NCBI GenBank assembly: GCA_018401555.1
Contig: JAGYKP010000084.1
Location: 124,001 to 188,000 of the forward strand
Direction of reading: 5' to 3'
DNA: 64,000 nucleotides
Origin: Halomonas sp.
Lineage (GTDB): Bacteria; Pseudomonadota; Gammaproteobacteria; Pseudomonadales; Halomonadaceae
Both the position numbers and the translations under genes were made by a program. How positions within the stretch are numbered: the stretch's first letter is position 1; each line of letters begins with the position of its first letter. Below are positions 29,863 to 35,597 of the stretch, piece after piece. Below the pieces are notes generated by a model. That model worked only from the letters and a program-made list of their open reading frames with translations. It did no database searches and was not told where the DNA came from.

Positions 29863-31352
29863 ATGAAGTACAAGGACCTGCGCGACTTCATCGCCGCCCT
29901 GGAGGCCCAGGGCGAGCTCCAGCGCATCACCGCCGAGGTCGACCCCTACCTCGAGATCACCGAGATCTGCGACCGCACCCTGCGGGTCGGCGGGCCGGCG
30001 CTGCTGTTCGAGAACGTCAAGGGCCACTCCATGCCGCTGCTCGGCAACCTCTTCGGCACGCCGAAGCGGGTGGCCATGGGCATGGGCCAGGAGTCCGTCG
30101 AGGCATTGCGCGGGGTGGGCGAGCTGCTCGCCTTCCTCAAGGAGCCCGAGCCGCCCAAGGGCTTCCGCGATGCCTGGGACAAGCTGCCGATCTTCAAGCA
30201 GGTGATGAGCATGGGGCCGAAGACGGTGCGCTCGGCGCCGGTACAGGCGCTGGTCTACCAGGGCGACGAGGTCGACCTCGACCGCCTGCCGATCCAGCAC
30301 TGCTGGCCCGGCGATGCCGCGCCGCTGGTCACCTGGCCGCTGGTGATCACCCGCGGGCCCCACAAGAAGCGCCAGAACCTGGGGATCTATCGCCAGCAGA
30401 AGCTCGGGAAGAACCGCCTGATCATGCGCTGGCTCTCCCACCGCGGCGGGGCGCTCGGACTTCCAGGAGTTCCAGCAGGCCCACCCCGGCGAGCCCTTCC
30501 CGGTGGCGGTGGCGCTGGGCGCCGACCCGGCCACCATCCTCGGTGCCGTGACCCCGGTGCCCGACTCGCTCTCGGAGTACGCCTTCGCCGGGCTGCTGCG
30601 TGGCTCGCGCACCGAGCTGGTCAAGTGTGGCCATGCCGACCTCGAGGTGCCGGCGTCCGCCGAGATCATCCTGGAGGGTTTCATCTACCCGGATGACATG
30701 GCGCCGGAGGGACCCTACGGCGACCACACCGGCTACTACAACGAGGTGGACCACTTCCCGGTGCTCACGGTGACGCGCATGACCATGCGCGAGAATGCCA
30801 TCTACCACTCCTACCTATACCGGCCGCCCGCCCGATGAGCCGGCGATCCTCGGCCTGGCGTTGAACGAGGTGTTCGTGCCGATCCTGCGCCGCCAGTTTC
30901 CCGAGATCGTCGACTTCTACCTGCCGCCGGAGGGCTGCTCCTACCGCATGGCGGTGGTGACCATGAAGAAGCAGTACCCCGGCCACGCCAAGCGCGTGAT
31001 GATGGGGGTATGGAGCTTCCTGCGCCAGTTCATGTACACCAAGTTCGTGGTAGTGCTCGACGACGATGTCGACGCCCGGGACTGGAAGGACGTGATCTGG
31101 GCCATCACCACGCGCATGGACCCGGCCCGGGACACCGTGATGGTGGAGAATACGCCCATCGACTATCTGGACTTCGCCTCGCCGGTCTCCGGCCTGGGCT
31201 CCAAGATGGGCCTGGATGCCACCAGCAAGTGGCCCGGCGAGACCGACCGCGAGTGGGGCGTGCCCATCGTCATGGACGAGGCCGTCAAGGCCCGTGTCAG
31301 CGAGCGCTGGCACGAACTGGGCATCGACCTCCCCGACAACACGACCCCCTGA
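29863..31352 (+). CDS. ubiD: 4-hydroxy-3-polyprenylbenzoate decarboxylase UbiD (two frameshifts)
   Basis: Prenylated-FMN-dependent decarboxylase of ubiquinone synthesis. ATG 29863 gives [20 protein letters not shown]. Conserved blocks: [74 protein letters not shown], and the C-terminal [14 protein letters not shown]. An extra G at 30457-30458 and an inserted T at 30812 break it into three frames; removing the T restores [20 protein letters not shown], an invariant family segment. The fre-like gene follows 18 nt later, as in E. coli (ubiD-fre). Confidence 0.95.
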
Positions 31353-31370
31353 CAAGTGTAAGAGGCACTC

Positions 31371-32150
31371 ATGACGCCAAGGATCCTGACCTGCCCGGTC
31401 ACCGAGGTCGAGGACCTCAGCCCGGACGTCTTCCGCGTCCGGCTCGACGGCCGCGCCGAGGCGGCCGCCCACGACCCCGGCCAGTACCTGGAGCTCAAGC
31501 TCGACGAGGAGGTCTGGGTGCCATTCTCCATCGCCAATGCCTGGCGTGGCGACGGCGAGATCGAACTGCATATCCAGCACTGGCCGGAGCGCGACAACTC
31601 CGCTCGATTGCGCGAGATGGTCAAGGTGGCCAACCGCCTGACCCTGCGCCTGCCCGGTGGCGACTGCGTGCTCGACCCGGACAGCACACGCCCCCTGCTG
31701 CTGATCGCCGCCGGCACCGGCTTCGCCCAGATGAAGGCGCTGGTGGAGGGCGCGCTTGCCGCCGACCCCGGGCGCGAGATCGCCCTGTGGTGGGCCGCGC
31801 GGGAAGAACGCGACCTCTATCTGGAGCGCCTGCCCCGGGAGTGGGCCGAGGCGCATGCCGGCTTCACCTTCCATCCGGTCACCGAAGTGGCCCCGGAGCT
31901 GCCCTGGGCCGGCGAGCGGGTGGTGGGCCATCGCGGTCGCATCGACCAGGCCCTGGCCGGGGGGCTCGATGACGTCTCCGGCCATGACGTCTACCTCTCC
32001 GGCTCGCCGGGCATGGTCTACGCCTGCGTGGACGTGCTCGCCTCGCTGGGCCTTGCGCCCTCGCGAGTCTTCTCCGATGTCTTCGCCTATGCGCCACGGG
32101 ATCCCATCGTGCCCACCGCCGGCAGCCTGCGGCGTGAGGCCGGCGCATGA
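31371..32150 (+). CDS. fre: NAD(P)H-flavin reductase, Fre family
   Basis: A 259-residue ferredoxin-NADP-reductase-fold protein. The flavin-binding motif is VPFSIANAWRG and the pyridine-nucleotide motif LLLIAAGTGFAQMKALVEG; the C-terminal DVYLSGSPGMVYACVDVLA and SDVFAYAP are typical. Fre supplies reduced flavins; next to UbiD it may supply FMNH2 for the UbiX-made prenyl-FMN cofactor (inference from linkage). Its TGA overlaps the folM ATG (ATGA), indicating coupling. Confidence 0.9.
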   Translation: MTPRILTCPVTEVEDLSPDVFRVRLDGRAEAAAHDPGQYLELKLDEEVWVPFSIANAWRGDGEIELHIQHWPERDNSARLREMVKVANRLTLRLPGGDCVLDPDSTRPLLLIAAGTGFAQMKALVEGALAADPGREIALWWAAREERDLYLERLPREWAEAHAGFTFHPVTEVAPELPWAGERVVGHRGRIDQALAGGLDDVSGHDVYLSGSPGMVYACVDVLASLGLAPSRVFSDVFAYAPRDPIVPTAGSLRREAGA

Positions 32151-32860
32151 GTGCCTCGCCGATCCTGATCACCGGCGGCGCCCAGCGCCTGGGGCGTCAC
32201 TGCGCGGAGCAGCTGGTCAACGACGGCCATCCGGTGATCATCAGCTACCGCCGTGAGCGGCCGGAGCTCGAAGAACTGCGCGAGCGCGGCATCGTCACCC
32301 TGCAGGCGGACTTTGCCAGCGAGGCGGGCATCCTCGACTTCCTTGCGCGTCTCAGGGCCGAGACGCGGTCGCTGCGCGCCATCGTGCACAATGCCAGCGA
32401 CTGGGCGCCGGACTCTACCGGACCCGAGGCGGGAGCCACCTTCGAGCGGCTCTTCCGCATCCATATGCTGGCGCCCTACCTGATCAACCTGCACGCCCGC
32501 GAACTGCTCGAGGCGTGCAGCGAGCCCCAGCGCGATATCGTGCACATGACCGACTACGTGGTGCAGAAGGGCTCCAGGAAGCATGCCGCCTACGCTGCCA
32601 GCAAGGCCGGGCTCGACAACCTGACGCTGTCGTTCGCCGCCATGTACGCCCCCGACATCCAGGTCAACGCCATCGCCCCGGCGCTGATCATGCTGGGTGA
32701 GGGAGACGACGAGGCCTACGCCGAGAAGGCCCGCGCCAAGTCGGTGATGCAGAAGGTGCCCGGCCCCGGGGTGATCTACCAGACGCTGCGCTACCTGCTC
32801 GACAACCGTTACGTCACCGGTGCCACGCTGCCCGTGGACGGCGGCCGCCATCTGCGCTGA
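32147..32860 (+). CDS. folM: Dihydromonapterin reductase FolM (SDR family)
   Basis: A 237-residue short-chain dehydrogenase. NADPH-binding ITGGAQRLGRHCAEQL at the N-terminus, NAS motif in IVHNASDWAP, and the catalytic Tyr-x3-Lys in HAAYAASKAGLDNLTLSFA. The segment HMTDYVVQKGSRKHAAYAAS is characteristic of FolM, which reduces dihydromonapterin and also dihydrofolate. In pseudomonads folM is near folE/folX; here it is coupled to fre instead, so the pterin link is by homology only. Confidence 0.88.
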   Translation: MSASPILITGGAQRLGRHCAEQLVNDGHPVIISYRRERPELEELRERGIVTLQADFASEAGILDFLARLRAETRSLRAIVHNASDWAPDSTGPEAGATFERLFRIHMLAPYLINLHARELLEACSEPQRDIVHMTDYVVQKGSRKHAAYAASKAGLDNLTLSFAAMYAPDIQVNAIAPALIMLGEGDDEAYAEKARAKSVMQKVPGPGVIYQTLRYLLDNRYVTGATLPVDGGRHLR

Positions 32861-32900
32861 GCCTGCGACTTTCGGTGCCGTGCCGAGGCGCGTCGACTTC

Positions 32901-32914
32901 GCTAGAATGGTAGC
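32901..32914 (+). promoter_or_regulatory. Candidate -10 element for the small membrane gene
   Basis: TAGAAT (32903-32908) lies about 48 bp upstream of the small gene and is embedded in GCTA-gaatgg-TAGC, a 4-bp inverted repeat. No clear -35 is visible. Confidence 0.35.
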
Positions 32915-32955
32915 CACCCCAGACCCCAACCCTGACGCAACCAAAGGAGTGACAC

Positions 32956-33084
32956 ATGGCGGGACACGACGAGAACTTCCGCGACAGCAGCGGCCTGCTG
33001 TCCATCATCATGGGCCTGATCGTGCTGGTGGCCATGAGCTGCCTGCCGGCCACCATCGGCTGGTATCAGCTGTTTGCCGGTTGA
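32956..33084 (+). CDS. Small single-span membrane protein, 42 residues
   Basis: Not a family I recognise. ATG 32956 follows a strong AAAGGAG (32943-32949). The product starts with a hydrophilic, acidic MAGHDENFRDSSG (residues 1-13) and continues with a hydrophobic stretch LLSIIMGLIVLVAMSCLPAT (residues 14-33), ending GWYQLFAG. This predicts one transmembrane helix. It lies between folM and the aroG leader, followed by a hairpin (33104-33123). Whether it is a functional microprotein or an uncharacterised leader cannot be told from this window alone. Confidence 0.65.
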   Translation: MAGHDENFRDSSGLLSIIMGLIVLVAMSCLPATIGWYQLFAG

Positions 33085-33103
33085 GCCGCTCGGCCTTGCC
33101 AGC

Positions 33104-33123
33104 CTTGCCGCGATGCGGCAGGA
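33104..33123 (+). terminator. Weak hairpin after the small membrane gene
   Basis: CCTTGCCGC / GCGGCAGG with loop GAT; one T is bulged. No T-run follows. It lies just before the ribosome site of the first aromatic leader peptide. Confidence 0.35.
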
Positions 33124-33148
33124 TGAAGCGAACGCTCAGGAGATACCG

Positions 33149-33277
33149 ATGATCGCATCCGCCAGCCACCGATTCCGTCATCACGCCGCTTGCGGCCGTG
33201 CGGAATTGCCGTGCGTGGCCGCGGGCAGCTTCTGGTATGGCTATTTTATGACCGGTGTGCCGGCGGCCATGTCCTGA
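33149..33277 (+). CDS. Aromatic-rich leader peptide 1 of aroG (42 residues)
   Basis: A short frame with a good ribosome site (AGGAGA, 33138-33143) and an ATG at 33149. Residues 27-33 are SFWYGYF: Phe, Trp, Tyr, Tyr and Phe within six codons (33230-33247), near the end of the peptide. It is followed by several alternative stems and a terminator-like hairpin (33329-33361), the layout of classical ribosome-mediated transcription attenuators. All three aromatic amino acids are represented, which suits a DAHP synthase gene at the head of the common pathway. The peptide itself resembles no protein I know. Confidence 0.65.
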   Translation: MIASASHRFRHHAACGRAELPCVAAGSFWYGYFMTGVPAAMS

Positions 33278-33324
33278 GCGCAAGACGCGACATCGCCGGA
33301 GGCACACCCACCAGGGCCGCCTCC
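33262..33324 (+). promoter_or_regulatory. Competing stems of the aroG attenuator
   Basis: GGCGGCC (33262-33268) can pair with GGCCGCC (33315-33321), while GGAGGC (33298-33303) can pair with GCCTCC (33319-33324); the two are mutually exclusive. CCGGAGG (33296-33302) can also pair, with one mismatch, with CCCCCGG (33332-33338), the 5' arm of the terminator, making an antiterminator possible. Confidence 0.45.
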
Positions 33325-33328
33325 ACCT

Positions 33329-33361
33329 GAACCCCCGGACGGCAGCCCCGCCCGGGGGTTC
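33329..33361 (+). terminator. Attenuator terminator hairpin upstream of aroG
   Basis: GAACCCCCGG (33329-33338) and CCGGGGGTTC (33352-33361) form a perfect 10-bp stem with a 13-nt loop, followed by TGCGTTTC. The T-run is short. It separates leader peptide 1 from leader peptide 2 and is placed as a transcription attenuator. Confidence 0.6.
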
Positions 33362-33408
33362 TGCGTTTCACGGCCCCCACAACACAACTGACTTCGAGGA
33401 GAGAGACC

Positions 33409-33567
33409 ATGACCGCATCCATCGCCTTCCGCCAGACCCGGGACTGTGTGGGCTATTACGGCTACTGGCGATTTAGCGAGCTGCGGTCGGTTCACTCCGC
33501 CACGTCCGACCGTAGCGAGATCGGTGGCACCCGACAGACACGATGTATGACCGCTACCCGGAGTTGA
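33409..33567 (+). CDS. Aromatic-rich leader peptide 2 of aroG (52 residues)
   Basis: ATG 33409 follows GAGGAGAGA (33396-33404). It begins MTASIAF, similar to MIASAS of leader 1, and residues 16-22 read YYGYWRF (codons 33454-33474), again a Tyr/Trp/Phe cluster. The frame ends at TGA 33565-33567, six nt before the aroG ATG, so its terminating ribosomes could re-initiate on aroG. A stem (33480-33516) follows the aromatic codons. The arrangement suggests a second, translational or coupled, control stage. Frame errors elsewhere in the window mean the exact 3' half needs resequencing. Confidence 0.58.
   Translation: MTASIAFRQTRDCVGYYGYWRFSELRSVHSATSDRSEIGGTRQTRCMTATRS
33480..33516 (+). promoter_or_regulatory. 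Stem-loop with possible anti-Shine-Dalgarno loop before aroG
   Basis: GCTGCGGTCGG (33480-33490) pairs with CCGACCGTAGC (33506-33516), 11 pairs with one G-U. The loop holds ACTCCG (33494-33499), an exact complement of CGGAGT (33559-33564), which contains the aroG ribosome-binding site. Whether the loop-SD pairing occurs is inference. Confidence 0.45.
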
Positions 33568-33573
33568 TGACAC

Positions 33574-34638
33574 ATGAACGCTACCCTCGCCGCCGTGAAC
33601 CTGAACGAATCCCTGAGCCCCGCCGCCAACCCTGCTCGAGCGCTGCCCACCCCGGGGGAGCTGTACCGCGAGCTGCCGCTCTCCGCCGGCCTGTCACGTC
33701 GCCTCGAGAGCCAGCGCCACGCCGTCCACGATATCCTCGCCGGCCGCGATGATCGCCTGCTGGTGGTGGTCGGCCCCTGTTCCATCCACGACCCCCAGGC
33801 GGCGCTGGAGTATGCCCACCGGCTGGCGGAGCTGGCTGCACGGGTGGAGGACCGGCTTGCTGCCGGTGATGCGTGTCTATGTGGAGAAGCCGCGCACCAC
33901 CGTGGGCTGGAAGGGCTGGCCTACGACCCCGACCTGGACGGTAGCGGCGACATGGCCCGCGGCCTCGAGGCCTCGCGGCGGCTGATGCGCGATGTGGCCG
34001 CGCTGGGGCTGCCGGTGGCCACCGAGCTGCTGCAGCCGATGCTGGCCCCCTATCTCGAGGACCTGCTCTCCTGGGTGGCGATCGGCGCCCGCACCACCGA
34101 GTCCCAGCTGCACCGCGAACTGGCCAGCGGTCTCTCGGCGGCGGTGGGCTTCAAGAACGCCACCGGCGGCGATATCGGCGTGGCCCTGGATGCCATGCGC
34201 GCCGCCACTCATCCCCACAGCCATTTCGGCATGGATGCCGAGGGACGGCCGGTGATCCGCGACACCGCCGGCAATCCCCATACCCAGCTGGTGCTGCGCG
34301 GCGGTCACGGCGAGCCCAACTACCAGGCGCACCACGTCCAGGCGGCACGTCGCGCCCTGGAGGAGGCCGGCCTCTCGCCGCGGCTGATGGTCGACTGCAG
34401 CCACGCCAACGCCCGCAAGGATCACCGCCGCCAGAGTGAGGTGCTGCTCGACGTGCTGGCCCAGCGCCAGGCCGGCGAGAGGGCGATCGCCGGGCTGATG
34501 CTGGAGAGCCACCTTCACGAGGGCAAGCAGGCGCTGGAGCCGGGGCGGCTGCGCCACGGGGTCTCGGTCACCGACGCCTGCATCGGCTGGGAGACCACCG
34601 AGCACCTGCTGCTCTCCGCCGCCGAGCGGCTGCGCTGA
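33574..34638 (+). CDS. aroG: 3-deoxy-7-phosphoheptulonate synthase, class I (two compensating indels)
   Basis: First enzyme of aromatic amino-acid synthesis, condensing PEP and erythrose 4-phosphate. Family blocks: VVVGPCSIHDPQAALEYA, SWVAIGARTTESQLHRELAS, VGFKNATGGD, LRGGHGEPNY, VDCSHANARKDHRRQ, MLESHLHEG and VTDACIGWE. Between 33857 and 33916 the open frame reads nonsense (AAGDACLCGEAAHHRG) while the neighbouring frame reads LLPVMRVYVEKPRTTVGWKG, the conserved core. So a T is extra at 33857-33858 and a C is missing near 33916. The true protein is intact and normal in length. E. coli regulates its three isozymes through TyrR/TrpR; here the leader peptides upstream suggest attenuation. Which feedback class (AroF/G/H) it belongs to cannot be told. 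Confidence 0.93.
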   Translation: MNATLAAVNLNESLSPAANPARALPTPGELYRELPLSAGLSRRLESQRHAVHDILAGRDDRLLVVVGPCSIHDPQAALEYAHRLAELAARVEDRLAAGDACLCGEAAHHRGLEGLAYDPDLDGSGDMARGLEASRRLMRDVAALGLPVATELLQPMLAPYLEDLLSWVAIGARTTESQLHRELASGLSAAVGFKNATGGDIGVALDAMRAATHPHSHFGMDAEGRPVIRDTAGNPHTQLVLRGGHGEPNYQAHHVQAARRALEEAGLSPRLMVDCSHANARKDHRRQSEVLLDVLAQRQAGERAIAGLMLESHLHEGKQALEPGRLRHGVSVTDACIGWETTEHLLLSAAERLR

Positions 34639-34670
34639 AAGCGCCTCTTAGCGAGGTGCGCCGGGGGAAA

Positions 34671-34831
34671 GCCGGAGAGGAGGTCCTACGCCAGGGGTGA
34701 GGAGCATCGCTCCGAACGGGCTGGCCAGGGATGGCCAGCACCGGACCTGCAAGCGGAGCGGGACGCGAGAGCGCAGCAGGGCGTCGGTAGCGCCCATGGA
34801 GGGGTTCACAGCGCCTCCTCGACGGTCCGGC
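34671..34831. repeat. Palindromic intergenic repeat, copy 1
   Basis: Outer arms GCCGGA (34671-34676) / TCCGGC (34826-34831) and inner arms AGGAGG (34678-34683) / CCTCCT (34814-34819) enclose a body sharing GGTCCTA-GCCAGGG, TCGGTAGCGCCCA and GGTTCACAGCGCC with the copy at 47527-47609 (inverted orientation). This copy carries about 85 extra internal nt. It fills most of the 313-nt aroG/DUF3087 intergenic region. Confidence 0.75.
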
Positions 34832-34903
34832 GCTCCGGGGCCTTCCCCCGGATCAGCTCCGAGCGGGTTTGGTGCTGGTTGGCTCTGTACCCTTGGTAAC
34901 ATT

Positions 34904-34920
34904 GTCGGGATAATGCCGAC
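34904..34920 (+). promoter_or_regulatory. Candidate -10 for the DUF3087 gene
   Basis: GATAAT (34909-34914) enclosed by GTCGG (34904-34908) and CCGAC (34916-34920). The best -35, TGTACC at 34886-34891, is weak. Confidence 0.4.
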
Positions 34921-34951
34921 GATTGCCGATTCGCCACCCAGGAGTCCCGTC

Positions 34952-35540
34952 ATGCCGTTCCAGTTCGAGGAGCACGACCCCGAGACCTATCGCCGCAAGG
35001 GGCGGCTCATCAGCCTGGCCATGGCCGGCCAGCTGATCATCTTCGGGTTGGTGTTCGTGCAGCTGCTGCAGGCCGCCTTCGATGGCGGCTTCTGGCTCAA
35101 CGTGCTGGGTGTGGTGCTGGGGCTGGTGGCGACCAGCCTGGTGTTTGCGGCGCTGCGTGAGCGTCCCTGGATGGTCGAGGTGCGTTACGCCTGGCAGCTC
35201 AAGCACCACCTCTCCCGGGTCAGCGGCTACCTGCCGGCGCTGCGCCGTGGCATGGCGGAGGACAACGCTACCGCCCTGGACCTGCTCGCCTTCTACCACC
35301 AGGGCATGGCCCAGCTCGCCGAGCTCAATGGACGCACCCTGGACGACGATGCCGAACTGCTCGCCGAGCGCGAGGTGGTACGTGGTGGCCCGCCGCGAGC
35401 AAGGCCTGCCCGAGCGCGTCGATGGCCTGGACCCCCACGACCTCGGCGGCGTTCCGCAGGGGGTGGGGTCCCCGGGGAGTCGGGCCCTGGCACCGAGCTT
35501 CCTCTTGTCGCTTCATCGCGCTGTCACCTTCCTCGCCTAG
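34952..35540 (+). CDS. DUF3087 family membrane protein (frameshifted)
   Basis: Uncharacterised protein of the DUF3087 type found in pseudomonads and Halomonas. ATG 34952 gives MPFQFEEHDPETYRRKGRLI, then two membrane segments (residues about 20-40, LAMAGQLIIFGLVFVQLLQA; and 45-68, LNVLGVVLGLVATSLVFAAL) and a soluble helical region (YAWQLKHHLSRVSGYLPALR). An extra G at 35375-35378 shifts the frame; corrected, it reads AEREVYVVARREQGLPERVDGLDPHDLGG. The last 30 residues before the stop at 35540 look unlike the family, so the true end may be near 35460 with a further error. The open frame upstream of 34952 is only the repeat. Confidence 0.7.
35510..35531 (+). promoter_or_regulatory. Possible Pho box upstream of phoX
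   Basis: GCTTCAT (35510-35516) and CTGTCAC (35521-35527) are 11 bp apart, like the two CTGTCAT half-sites bound by PhoB; the second matches well, the first in four of seven positions. TAGCCT at 35538-35543 is at about the right distance for a PhoB-dependent -10. Confidence 0.35.
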
Positions 35541-35597
35541 CCTGACCTCGTCCTGGAGTCGTCCCCACGCCTCCGCCCACCCGACGAGGAAACCCGC

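Noticed and set aside
33085..33573. T-box riboswitch or TyrR operator in front of aroG
   Set aside because: No T-box sequence (AGGGUGGNACCGCG) and no TGTAAA-N6-TTTACA TyrR box is visible; leader peptides with aromatic codons explain the region better.
34697..34951. N-terminal extension of the DUF3087 protein (about 85 residues)
   Set aside because: The extension is translated palindromic repeat; a family-like start with two membrane helices begins at 34952.
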